The position numbers and the translations under genes were made by a program. This document shows positions 7,776 through 14,884 of a DNA stretch of 19,981 nt, one piece after another. Source of the stretch: Planctomycetota bacterium. Lineage in GTDB: Bacteria; Planctomycetota; UBA1135. The notes beneath the pieces are model-generated. The model saw only the letters and a program-made list of their open reading frames with translations, had not been told where the DNA came from and ran no database searches. The stretch covers positions 1-19,981 of the forward strand of contig JALUUN010000011.1 in assembly GCA_027021325.1 (NCBI GenBank), read 5' to 3'. Position 1 is the stretch's first letter. Every line of letters begins with the position of its first letter.

Positions 7776-7822
7776 CCCGGCCCGCCAGAGTCTGGGAGAG
7801 CGGGCCGGGATCCCGCATTATG
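7776..7822 (-). promoter_or_regulatory. Candidate promoter and dyad upstream of the KAS III gene
   Basis: On the minus strand, CATAAT (7817-7822) matches the -10 consensus at five of six positions. Downstream of it, toward the gene, lies a perfect nine-base inverted repeat: CCCGGCCCG at 7776-7784 and CGGGCCGGG at 7801-7809, with 16 bases between arms. It would fall at or just after the transcription start and could be an operator or a leader hairpin. No good -35 is visible. The nitroreductase gene diverges from the same 137-base gap. Confidence 0.35.
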
Positions 7823-7897
7823 CCACAGGGCTGCCATCCGGCATCTCAGGAAGTCGGGAGGAGTGCCCGGGCCGGCCTTTCTATCCTCGGGCCCGCC

Positions 7898-8455
7898 ATG
7901 GACCTCTCCGCCGTCCAGAGCCTGCTCCGCGGCCGCCGCACGATCGCCACCTTCCGGCCCGGGCCGGTGCCCGAGGCCTGGATCGAGGAGGCCGTCGCCT
8001 CGGCGATCCTGGCCCCGAACCATCACCGCACCGAGCCCTGGGACTTCCTCCTGCCGGGGCCGGAGACCGTGGCCGCGATCGTGGACCTGAACGTCCGCCT
8101 GCTCGAGGAAGCAGGGCGTCCGGAGGCGGCCGCCGCCAAACGCGAGCGCTGGGCGAGGATGCCGGGTTGGCTGGTCCTGCTGCAGCGCCTCGACCCCGAT
8201 CCTCTGCGCCGGCGCGAGGACTACGCGGCCTGCGCCTGCGCCGCCCAGAACCTGATGCTCGAGCTCCATGCCCGCGGTCTCGGCAGCAAGTGGACGACCG
8301 GGGCGGTCACCCGGGACCCGCGCTTCCTGCGGCTGCTGGGCCGCGACCCGGAGACCTGGGAGGTGGTGGGGCTCTTCTGGTACGGCTGGCCGGAGGAGCG
8401 GCCTCCGGCCCGCCGGCGGCGGGGCCCGGCCGAGGTCCTCCACCGCCTGCCCTGA
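7898..8455 (+). CDS. Nitroreductase family protein (YdjA-like)
   Basis: This 185-residue, single-domain flavoprotein matches the small YdjA-like branch of the nitroreductase family, which binds FMN as a dimer and uses NAD(P)H to reduce nitro compounds, quinones or other acceptors. Visible marks are the N-terminal RGRRTIATF at 11-19 (phosphate-binding arginines), SAILAPNHHRTEPWDF at 35-50, which contains the typical AP-N/D-H and PW-x-F pattern, the central alanine- and cysteine-rich helix YAACACAAQNLMLELHARGLGSKW at 109-132 (two pieces of one helix), and GLFWYGWP at 158-165. There is no signal peptide, so it is cytoplasmic. The ATG at 7898 is the first good start. No Shine-Dalgarno is seen. 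It is transcribed away from the KAS III gene and converges on the cytochrome b562-like gene. The physiological substrate is unknown. Confidence 0.88.
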   Translation: MDLSAVQSLLRGRRTIATFRPGPVPEAWIEEAVASAILAPNHHRTEPWDFLLPGPETVAAIVDLNVRLLEEAGRPEAAAAKRERWARMPGWLVLLQRLDPDPLRRREDYAACACAAQNLMLELHARGLGSKWTTGAVTRDPRFLRLLGRDPETWEVVGLFWYGWPEERPPARRRRGPAEVLHRLP

Positions 8456-8462
8456 CGGTTCC

Positions 8463-8491
8463 GCCGTCGGCGGCCCCTCAGCCGTCGGCGG
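8463..8491. repeat. Short direct repeat at a convergent gene junction
   Basis: GCCGTCGGCGG occurs at 8463-8473 and again at 8481-8491, straddling the stop codon of the minus-strand gene at 8478-8480. The first copy is also part of a five-pair hairpin at 8461-8473. It may contribute to termination between the convergent genes, but the elements are short. Confidence 0.4.
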
Positions 8492-8924
8492 TGAAGCGCT
8501 CGTGGGCCGGTGTCTCCATGTCGGCCAGGGCCTTCTGCAGGGCCCGGGCCTTCTCCCGGTCGCCGTCCAGAAGGGCGATCTCGCAGGCCACGGCCTTCTC
8601 CAGGAAGGCCGCCATCTCCCGCCGGTAGGCCCGGAGGAAGGCTGGCCGCTCGGCCTCGGGCAGGTCCGCGGCCAGGGCCGGGACCAGGGTCTTGCAGCGG
8701 AGCGCAGCCTCCTGGATGCGCTGCAGGGAGGCCAGGGAGGCGGCGTCCTCCTCTTCCTTGCGGATGCTGCGGCGCAGCTTCTTCAGAGCCGACTCCAGCT
8801 CCAGCATGGTGTCGGGGAGGAGGTCCGGATCCTGGGCCGCCGCCGGATCCTGGTGCGGGACGACGGGCAGGCGGGCGGCAGCGAGGCCGAGGGGCAGGAG
8901 GAGCAGGAGCGGGGCGGCGCGCAT
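8478..8924 (-). CDS. Cytochrome b562-like periplasmic protein
   Basis: A 148-residue protein with a clear signal peptide (residues 1-17, run of leucines then AAA) and a mature all-helical part of about 110 residues, the size of cytochrome b562, a four-helix periplasmic heme protein. Both expected heme ligands sit where the family has them: M40 near the start of helix 1 (DTMLELESALKKL) and H141 near the C-terminus (TPAHERF). The intervening helices show the family pattern QEAALRCKTLVPAL and FLRAYRREMAAFL. I infer an electron carrier for the adjacent exported oxidoreductase. The start ATG overlaps the stop of that gene by one base (TGATG), so translation is coupled. Some planctomycetal relatives may have lost heme, so heme binding is likely but not certain. 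Confidence 0.72.
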   Translation of the reverse strand: MRAAPLLLLLPLGLAAARLPVVPHQDPAAAQDPDLLPDTMLELESALKKLRRSIRKEEEDAASLASLQRIQEAALRCKTLVPALAADLPEAERPAFLRAYRREMAAFLEKAVACEIALLDGDREKARALQKALADMETPAHERFTADG

Positions 8925-10234
8925 CAGAGGACCTTGGTCTGGCCGGGCATGGCCACGGGGTAGAAGCCGTTCTCGTCCGGCAGCACGGGGGGCGGCGCGT
9001 CCCAGGAATACTCCTTCGGCGCCAGGGAGATCTCGCTCTCCAGGCAGCGGTCCCATTCGAGCATCTGCCCGGAGTAGGTGGCCATGCGCCCGAAGATGGC
9101 CGTCATCGTCGAGAGGGCGCCATACCCGGCCTCGTTGTAGGGCCGGTCCTGGCGGATGGCGGCGAAGAGCTCGTCATGTTCGATCTGGTAGGGATCCCCG
9201 CCCGGGCCCTCGTAGCGCCACAGGACCTTGCCGTCGTGGCCGCGGATGATGCCGCGTCCGATATGGCAGGAGCCGGCGCTGCCGTGGGCGAACTCGTCCA
9301 CCTGGTTCCAGCAGCCCTGGATGTGGCGGCACTGGCTCAGCATCTTCGTGCCGTCGGCGTAGGTGAACTCGACCATGTGGTGGTCGTAGATCTCGCCGAA
9401 CTCCCTGCCCGTGCGCACCTGCCGGCCGCCCTGGCCCTGGGCCCGGACCGGCGGCTCGCCCAGGAGCCAGTTGCCGACGTCGAGGTTGTGGATGTGCTGC
9501 TCGACGATGTGGTCGCCGCACAGCCAGTTGAAGTAGTACCAGTTGCGCATCTGGTACTCCATCTCGGTCTGCTCGGGACGGCGCTGGCGCACCCAGACGC
9601 CGCCGCTGTTCCAGTAGCAGCGCAGCAGGTTGATGCGCCCCAGGGCGCCGTTGCGCAGGCGCTCGAGGGTCGCCTGGTAGACCGGCTGGTGGTGCCGCTG
9701 GAGGCCGACCCCGACCTTCAGGTTCTTCGCCTGGGCTTCTCTGGCGGCGGCCAGGACCCGGCGCACGCCCGGCGCATCCACCGCCACCGGCTTCTCCATG
9801 AAGACATGCTTGCCCTGGCGCACGGCGTACTCGAAGTGGATCGGGCGGAAGCCCGGCGGCGTCGCCAGGATCACCACGTCCACACCGCTGTCGATGGCCT
9901 TCTGGTAGGCATCGAAGCCGGTGAAGCGCCGCTCCTCCGGGACCTCCACCCGCGGGCCGTGGTTCTGCTGCAGGTTCTTGAGGGAGGACTCCAGACGGTC
10001 CTGGAAGGCGTCGGCCATGGCCCAGAGGCGCACCGGACCCTGGACATGGGTGTTCAGGGCCTGATGGGCGGCTCCGGTGCCGCGGCCGCCGCAGCCGACG
10101 AGGGCGATCTTCAGTTCCGCCTCCGGGCCCGCCCGCAGGGCCCCCAGGGAGGGGGCGGCGGCGAGTCCGGCGGCGGCGCCGCCCTGGCGCAGGAAGGCGC
10201 GGCGGCTGGAGGAGGAGCGGGGTTCGGGGGTCAT
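8924..10234 (-). CDS. Tat-exported Gfo/Idh/MocA family oxidoreductase
   Basis: A 436-residue NAD(P)-dependent oxidoreductase of the glucose-fructose oxidoreductase / inositol dehydrogenase superfamily. The N-terminus carries a twin-arginine signal (SRRAFLRQGG around R11-R12, then an alanine-rich core), so it should be folded with its cofactor in the cytoplasm and then exported. The Rossmann motif ALVGCGGRGTGAA is at 44-56, the catalytic-type lysine is in MEKPVAVD at 146-153, and GDHIVEQHIHNLD at 240-252 supplies the histidines and aspartates of the active-site region. Family members oxidise, reduce or cleave sugars through keto intermediates; the substrate here is unknown. It is 26 bases downstream of the FGE-like gene and overlaps the cytochrome b562-like gene. 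It is paralogous to the product of 12524-13825. Confidence 0.92.
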   Translation of the reverse strand: MTPEPRSSSSRRAFLRQGGAAAGLAAAPSLGALRAGPEAELKIALVGCGGRGTGAAHQALNTHVQGPVRLWAMADAFQDRLESSLKNLQQNHGPRVEVPEERRFTGFDAYQKAIDSGVDVVILATPPGFRPIHFEYAVRQGKHVFMEKPVAVDAPGVRRVLAAAREAQAKNLKVGVGLQRHHQPVYQATLERLRNGALGRINLLRCYWNSGGVWVRQRRPEQTEMEYQMRNWYYFNWLCGDHIVEQHIHNLDVGNWLLGEPPVRAQGQGGRQVRTGREFGEIYDHHMVEFTYADGTKMLSQCRHIQGCWNQVDEFAHGSAGSCHIGRGIIRGHDGKVLWRYEGPGGDPYQIEHDELFAAIRQDRPYNEAGYGALSTMTAIFGRMATYSGQMLEWDRCLESEISLAPKEYSWDAPPPVLPDENGFYPVAMPGQTKVL

Positions 10235-10260
10235 GGTCGGGGGGGGCGGGCCGTCGGGAT

Positions 10261-11409
10261 TCAGCGTTCTCCCCGCCGCTGGCGGAGCTCGATGGTCCGG
10301 ATCTCCTCGAGGTCGGCCTCCCAGTACCGTGCCTTCTCCTCGTCGGAGGGCTCGACCAGGGGACGGACCACGCGGAAGCCGACGAAGGGGGCGTCGGTGT
10401 GGTACCAGATGGATTTCGGGATCTGGGGATCCTGGACCTTCCAGGCCTTGGAGGACCTGCGGCGCGCGGCCGAGCGCGTGGCCTCGGGATCGTCGTCCCA
10501 GGAGCCGCCGCGCACCACGCGCGGGTAGAGGGCCTCGGGCCAGCGGATCGGGTCCACGGCCGGGCCGGCGGCGGCGAGGGCTTCGTAGAAGTTCCGGTCG
10601 TATCCGTCCAGGACCCACTCGGCGACGTTGCCGTGCATGTCGTAGAGGCCCCAGGGATTGGGCTTCTTCCGGCCGACCGGATGGTAGCGGTCCTCGGCGT
10701 TGTCGAAGTACCAGGCGTACTCGTCCAGGAGATCGGGGTCGTCGCCGAAGGACCAGGCGGTCTCGGTGCCCGCGCGGCAGGCGTACTCCCACTCCGCCTC
10801 GGTCGGCAGGCGGTAGAAGCGGCCGGTCTTCATGCTCAGCCACTTCGTGTACTGGCGGGCGGCGAACTGGGTCATGCCGGTGGCCGGACAGCCCTCGACG
10901 CCCATCCCGAAGTCCATGGGCACATAGGGGGGGGTCGGCCGGCTGACGGCGTCGGCCCAGGGATCCTGGGGCGCGGGCTCCGCCTGGCCCTTCTTCCGCA
11001 TCTCCTGGTCGAGGCGGAACATGAACAGGTGGTACTCGTCCCAGGTCACTTCGTGGCGGCCGATCCAGAAGGGCGAGACCTGGACCTCGTGGCGCGGCCC
11101 CTCGTCGCGCCGCCGGCCCTCCTCCTCCTCCGGGCTGCCCATCCAGAAGCGGCCGCCGGGAAGCGGCACCATCTCGAAGGAGACTCCGGTGCCGGGGATG
11201 GTCTCCCGGTAGGTCTTCATGGAGGCGGCGTCGGTGGCTTCGGCATCCGGGTTCTCCGCCGCCGGCGGCCGCCCCGGCGGCGGCTCCGGGAAGGCGCCGG
11301 GATCCTGGGCGGACTCCTGCGGCAGCAGGAGGAGAGTGAGAAGCAGCAGGGGGGACGGGCTCACGAAGGGCAGGTCAGGATCCCGGCCGGCGGGGCCGGG
11401 AGCCGGCAT
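10261..11409 (-). CDS. Secreted formylglycine-generating-enzyme-like (SUMF1) domain protein
   Basis: From the ATG at 11409 the product has 382 residues. An alternative GTG at 11364 would give a cleaner signal peptide (SPSPLLLLTLLLLPQESAQ) and deserves equal weight. After a proline-rich linker, the FGE/SUMF1 fold is plain: FEMVPLPGGRFWMGS at 78-92, PFWIGRHEVTWDEY at 113-126, CPATGMTQFAARQYTKWLS at 174-192, RLPTEAEWEYACRAG at 200-214, NPWGLYDMHGNVAEWVLD at 251-268, VVRGGSW at 298-304 and GFRVVR at 344-349. True sulfatase-activating enzymes need two cysteines after RGGSW; here the region after it has none, so formylglycine formation is unlikely. It may be a binding or structural subunit for the neighbouring oxidoreductase, as many planctomycetal SUMF1 proteins are of unknown role. 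Confidence 0.88.
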   Translation of the reverse strand: MPAPGPAGRDPDLPFVSPSPLLLLTLLLLPQESAQDPGAFPEPPPGRPPAAENPDAEATDAASMKTYRETIPGTGVSFEMVPLPGGRFWMGSPEEEEGRRRDEGPRHEVQVSPFWIGRHEVTWDEYHLFMFRLDQEMRKKGQAEPAPQDPWADAVSRPTPPYVPMDFGMGVEGCPATGMTQFAARQYTKWLSMKTGRFYRLPTEAEWEYACRAGTETAWSFGDDPDLLDEYAWYFDNAEDRYHPVGRKKPNPWGLYDMHGNVAEWVLDGYDRNFYEALAAAGPAVDPIRWPEALYPRVVRGGSWDDDPEATRSAARRRSSKAWKVQDPQIPKSIWYHTDAPFVGFRVVRPLVEPSDEEKARYWEADLEEIRTIELRQRRGER

Positions 11410-11450
11410 CCTAGCAGGCAGAGCGGCGCCTCCCCTCCGCCCTTGGCCTT

Positions 11451-12527
11451 GTGGCCCGCGTTCGCACCGGCCTTCCCGCCTTCCCTCCCGCTCCACTCTT
11501 GCGCGTTCCCTTCTTCCGGCTTGTGCCCGTGCTGCCCCTTCTCCTCGGGGCTTGCGCAGCCTCCCCGGCGCTGCAGCGTTTCGAGGCTTCAGCACCGAAC
11601 ATGGGGACGACCTTTCGTTTGGTGGTGTACGCCCCGTCCCCGGAGGCCGCCGCCGCAGCCTTCGAAGAGGCCTGGCAGCGCCTGGAGGAGCTGGACCGGC
11701 GCCTGAGCGACTGGCGGGAGGACAGCGAGCTTAACGCCCTGCACCGCCTCGCACCCGGGCCCTGGCGGGAGGTCTCCCCGGACCTCCATGCCGTCCTGCT
11801 CCGCTCCGCCCGCCTGGTCCGAGCGACCGGCGGCGCCTTCGACCCGACGGTGGGCCAGGCCACGCGGCTCTGGCGCCGGAGCCTCCGGCAGAAGGAGCTG
11901 CCTTCGCCCGCGCGGCTCCAGGAGGCCCGGGAGCGTACCGGCTTCGACCTCCTGGAGGTGGACCCGGTGCAGCCGCGCGTGCGCTTCCTCGGGCCGGGGC
12001 TGCGCCTGGACTTCGGGGCCATCGGCAAGGGCTACGCCCTGGACGAACTCCTGGAGGTCCTGCGCCGCCACGGCCTCGAGCGCGCTCTCCTGGACGGCGG
12101 CGGCGACCTCCTCGCCGGGGCCCCGCCGCCCGGCGAGCCCGGCTGGCGGGTCCGCGTCTCGGCCCTGGGTCCTTCCGGCGCCGAGGAGGACGCCGGCTGG
12201 CTCTACCTGCGCGAGGCGGCGCTGGCGACCTCCGGCGACACCTCGCGCTTCGTCGAGATCGGCGGCGTCCGCTATTCTCACATCGTGGATCCGGCCACGG
12301 GCCTCGGGCTCCGGCGGCGGGTGGCGGCGAGCGCCCTGGCGGCGGTGGCCGCGGACGCCGACGCCTGGGCCTCGGCGGCCTGCGTCCTCGGCGTCCCCCG
12401 TGCCTGCGAGCAGGCGCCCGCGGGCGTCGAGCTGCGCGTCACCGAACTCGGCTGCGGCGGCCCTCTCCACTGCACGACCCCGGGCTTCCCTGCCCTCCTT
12501 CCCGACCCCGAGCCCTCCCGTCCATGA
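11451..12527 (+). CDS. apbE: FAD:protein FMN transferase (ApbE), lipoprotein
   Basis: ApbE attaches FMN from FAD to a threonine of exported or membrane redox proteins. This copy has the family motifs: MGTTFRLVVYA at 51-61, LSDWREDSELNAL at 85-97, GGAFDPTVGQ at 127-136, DFGAIGKGYALDEL at 187-200, LLDGGGDLLAG at 213-223, ATSGD at 259-263, HIVDPATG at 277-284 and the metal-binding-type aspartates at 302-304. LLGAC at 31-35 is a lipobox, so it is a lipoprotein on the outer face of the membrane. The frame opens at a GTG at 11451; a TTG at 11499 would give an 18-residue signal, more typical of lipoproteins, and may be the real start. It overlaps the next gene by four bases. No flavinylation motif (S/T-G-A-T) was seen in neighbouring products. 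Confidence 0.92.
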   Translation: MARVRTGLPAFPPAPLLRVPFFRLVPVLPLLLGACAASPALQRFEASAPNMGTTFRLVVYAPSPEAAAAAFEEAWQRLEELDRRLSDWREDSELNALHRLAPGPWREVSPDLHAVLLRSARLVRATGGAFDPTVGQATRLWRRSLRQKELPSPARLQEARERTGFDLLEVDPVQPRVRFLGPGLRLDFGAIGKGYALDELLEVLRRHGLERALLDGGGDLLAGAPPPGEPGWRVRVSALGPSGAEEDAGWLYLREAALATSGDTSRFVEIGGVRYSHIVDPATGLGLRRRVAASALAAVAADADAWASAACVLGVPRACEQAPAGVELRVTELGCGGPLHCTTPGFPALLPDPEPSRP

Positions 12528-13825
12528 GCCAGGACCGCCTCTCCTCCTCCCGCCGTCTGAGCCGCCGCCGCGCCCTCCAGGGCTCGGTGGCCGCCGCCGC
12601 CGCCGCCGGCGCCCTGCCCCGGGCCGCCGCCGCGCCGGTCCACAACCAGCACCAGGAGGTCCTGCGCGTCGGCCTCGTCGGCTGCGGCGGCCGCGGCACG
12701 GGAGCGGCGGTGAACGCCCTGCGCGCCGACCCGAACGCGCAGCTCGTGGCCCTCGGCGACGCCTTCGGCGACATGCTGGAGCGCAGCCTCCAGTCGCTTC
12801 TGGCGCAGGCCGACATCGCCCCGCGGGTGCAGGTGGACGAGAACCACCGCTTCCTCGGCTTCGACGCCTACCGCCGCGTCGTGGACTCGGTGGACGTCGT
12901 CCTGCTGGCCACCTCGCCCCACTTCCGGCCCGAGCATATGCGCTACGCCGTGGAGCAGGGCCGGCACCTCTTCGTCGAGAAGCCGGTGGCGGTGGACGCG
13001 CGCGGCGTGCGTTCGGTGATGGAATCCGGAGCGAAGGCCGCCGAGAAGGGCCTGTGCGTCGTGAGCGGCCTCTGCTACCGCTACCAGTTCGCCAAGCAGG
13101 AGACGATCCGCCGCATCCACGACGGCGCCATCGGCGAGCCGGTCGCTCTGCAGTGCAGCTACAACACCGGCGGCCTCTGGCACCGCGGCGACAAGCCGGA
13201 GTGGAGCCGCATGGAGTACATGATGCGCAACTGGCTGTACTTCACCTGGCTCAGCGGCGACCACATCGCCGAGCAGCACATCCACAGCCTGGACAAGCTG
13301 CTCTGGGCGATGGGCGACGTGCCGCCGCTGCGTGCCACCGCCTCCGGCGGCCGCATCGCCCGCACCGACCCGAAGTACGGCAACGTCTACGACCATTTCA
13401 ATACCGTCTTCGAGTGGGAGAACGGGGTGCGCGGCTTCAGTTCCTGCCGCCAGATCCCCGGCGCCGCGGCCGACGTCTCGGACTGGGTCTTCGGCACCCG
13501 TGGCGTCGCCGGCATCCAGCACCACACGATCCGCAACGAGGAGGGCCGCTGGCGCTACCGGGGGGAGGGCCCCGACGACATGTACCAGAACGAGCACGAC
13601 GCCCTCTTCGCCGCCATCCGTTCCGGAGAACCCATCAACAACACGGACTACATGTGCAAGTCCACCCTGATGGCGATCCTCGGGCGCATGGCCGCCTACA
13701 CGGGCAGGACCCTGAGCTGGGACGAGGTCTGGAACAGCGAGCTGGACCTCTCGCCGCCGGCCTACGACTGGATCGACTTCGAGCCGGATCCCGTCGCCGT
13801 CCCCGGGGTGACGCCCTTCGTCTAG
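12524..13825 (+). CDS. Tat-exported Gfo/Idh/MocA family oxidoreductase, second copy
   Basis: A 433-residue homologue of the oxidoreductase at 8924-10234, starting at the ATG that overlaps the ApbE stop (ATGA). The N-terminal RRLSRRRALQG at 10-20 and an alanine-rich core form a twin-arginine-type signal ending near residue 37. The Rossmann motif GLVGCGGRGTGAA is at 50-62, the catalytic-type lysine in VEKPVAVD at 151-158, and GDHIAEQHIHSLD at 245-257 is the active-site block. The sequences share nearly identical blocks (EYxMRNWxYFxWLxGDHI), so they are paralogues, yet they sit in opposite orientations with different partners. Coupling to ApbE suggests an exported redox pathway with flavin carriers. 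The substrate is unknown, probably a sugar or glycan. Confidence 0.92.
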   Translation: MSQDRLSSSRRLSRRRALQGSVAAAAAAGALPRAAAAPVHNQHQEVLRVGLVGCGGRGTGAAVNALRADPNAQLVALGDAFGDMLERSLQSLLAQADIAPRVQVDENHRFLGFDAYRRVVDSVDVVLLATSPHFRPEHMRYAVEQGRHLFVEKPVAVDARGVRSVMESGAKAAEKGLCVVSGLCYRYQFAKQETIRRIHDGAIGEPVALQCSYNTGGLWHRGDKPEWSRMEYMMRNWLYFTWLSGDHIAEQHIHSLDKLLWAMGDVPPLRATASGGRIARTDPKYGNVYDHFNTVFEWENGVRGFSSCRQIPGAAADVSDWVFGTRGVAGIQHHTIRNEEGRWRYRGEGPDDMYQNEHDALFAAIRSGEPINNTDYMCKSTLMAILGRMAAYTGRTLSWDEVWNSELDLSPPAYDWIDFEPDPVAVPGVTPFV

Positions 13826-13984
13826 GCGGCCGCCGCCCGCCGGCTCGGGAAGGCAGGGGGAGCCGGCGGCCGGGGGGCGCCGGGCTTCAGCGGGAAGGAG
13901 TGCGGCCGGGCTCCCGGCCGCCGAAGGCGTCCTCCGGGCGTGGTCCCTGCCCGGTCGGGGCACTTCCGGAGGGCCCACCCAGGA

Positions 13985-14014
13985 GCGCCGCCGGCCCGCG
14001 GGGGCCGGCGGCGC
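13985..14014. terminator. Strong GC hairpin between convergent genes
   Basis: GCGCCGCCGGCCC at 13985-13997 pairs perfectly with 14002-14014 around a four-base loop. It lies in the 216-base gap between the convergent stops at 13825 and 14042 and is the best terminator-like stem in the window, although no T-run follows on either strand. The rest of that gap is GC-rich, with no coding or promoter signal that I can support. Confidence 0.55.
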
Positions 14015-14041
14015 GGGAACCGAGGCGGGAGGCCGGTGTCC

Positions 14042-14884
14042 TCAGAAGGCGCGCGAGGGGGCGAAGACGCCGGGCTGTTGTTCCAGGCCCGCCGGCGGAT
14101 CCAGGGCCAGGCGCGCCCGGTCTTCGTAGTCCAGGACCTCGGCCTGGGTGCCCAGGAACTGGAGGCGCGCCTCCTGCTGAGCGCGGATGCCCGCCAGGCG
14201 TTCCTGGATCTGGCCCAGGCTGTAGGACTCGCACTCGCTGAGCTCGGCCATGGTGCGCTCGCGCTTCTCCATGAGCTCGATGAGGCGTTCATTGCGGGCG
14301 ACCGTGTCGATCTGCCGCTCCAGCTGCTGGAGCTGCGTCACGAACTGGGTGTGTTCGAGTTCGAGCTGGGCCAGGAGCTGCTCCATCCGCCCGGCCTGCT
14401 CGTAGAGGTAGCCGAGGTCGCGGGCGGCGTCCTCGGCGCGGCCGCGGTGCGCCAGGAGGGTCTGCTCCACCTGGCGGGCGCGGCTCTGCAGACGCTGCAG
14501 ATCGGCGCGCTCCACGCGGCTCAGGCTGACAGTGGTTGCGCCCTCGAAACGCTGGCGATAGGCGGCGAGATCCTCGGTGGCGAGTTCGACCACCTTCTCG
14601 GAGATCGCCTTTTCCTGTTCGAGTTCGCGGATCTGGTTCTGCAGCTCGGCGAGGTCGGCGCGCACCTGGGCGATGCGCCGCGGGTACTCGCGCTCGAGCT
14701 TCTGCAGCTGGCGGCGCAGGGCCACCGGGTCGTCAATGCTCGCGTCGATGGCGCTCTGCACATCGTCCTGCACCTGGTGGACCAGGGCGTCGAGGCGCTC
14801 CGGCCCGGCGACCAGGGCGAAGGCGCCGCCCACGAGGGCGAGCACGATCGCGATCTTGAAGACTCCCTTGACGATGCCACTCAT
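14042..14884 (-). CDS. Membrane-anchored coiled-coil protein
   Basis: This 280-residue protein starts at the ATG at 14882-14884, with a strong ribosome binding site seven bases upstream. Residues 9-27 (FKIAIVLALVGGAFALVAG) are one membrane helix or uncleaved signal. The rest is almost entirely charged helix: LRRQLQKLEREYPRRIAQV at 57-75, a run with heptad spacing to about 110, a short break around FEGATTVSLS at 114-123, and a second long coiled coil to about residue 260. The layout resembles PspA-like or LemA-like stress proteins in general form, but I do not see a sequence match to either. I have an impression that similar proteins are common in Planctomycetota, without a known role. It is divergent from the sigma factor, which may point to shared regulation. 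The coding call is firm; function is unknown. Confidence 0.82.
   Translation of the reverse strand: MSGIVKGVFKIAIVLALVGGAFALVAGPERLDALVHQVQDDVQSAIDASIDDPVALRRQLQKLEREYPRRIAQVRADLAELQNQIRELEQEKAISEKVVELATEDLAAYRQRFEGATTVSLSRVERADLQRLQSRARQVEQTLLAHRGRAEDAARDLGYLYEQAGRMEQLLAQLELEHTQFVTQLQQLERQIDTVARNERLIELMEKRERTMAELSECESYSLGQIQERLAGIRAQQEARLQFLGTQAEVLDYEDRARLALDPPAGLEQQPGVFAPSRAF

Noticed and set aside
5701..7818. A 705-codon minus-strand frame that could suggest a fused large dehydrogenase
   Set aside because: Its first half is the shifted frame of the KAS III gene, low-complexity and without motifs; only the part from about 6693 matches the dehydrogenase family.
10261..11409. Sulfatase-activating enzyme (true FGE)
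   Set aside because: The cysteines required after RGGSW are missing and no sulfatase is nearby.
14042..14884. PspA or LemA family membership for the coiled-coil protein
   Set aside because: General layout is similar, but I see no family sequence motif; coiled coils alone are not evidence.
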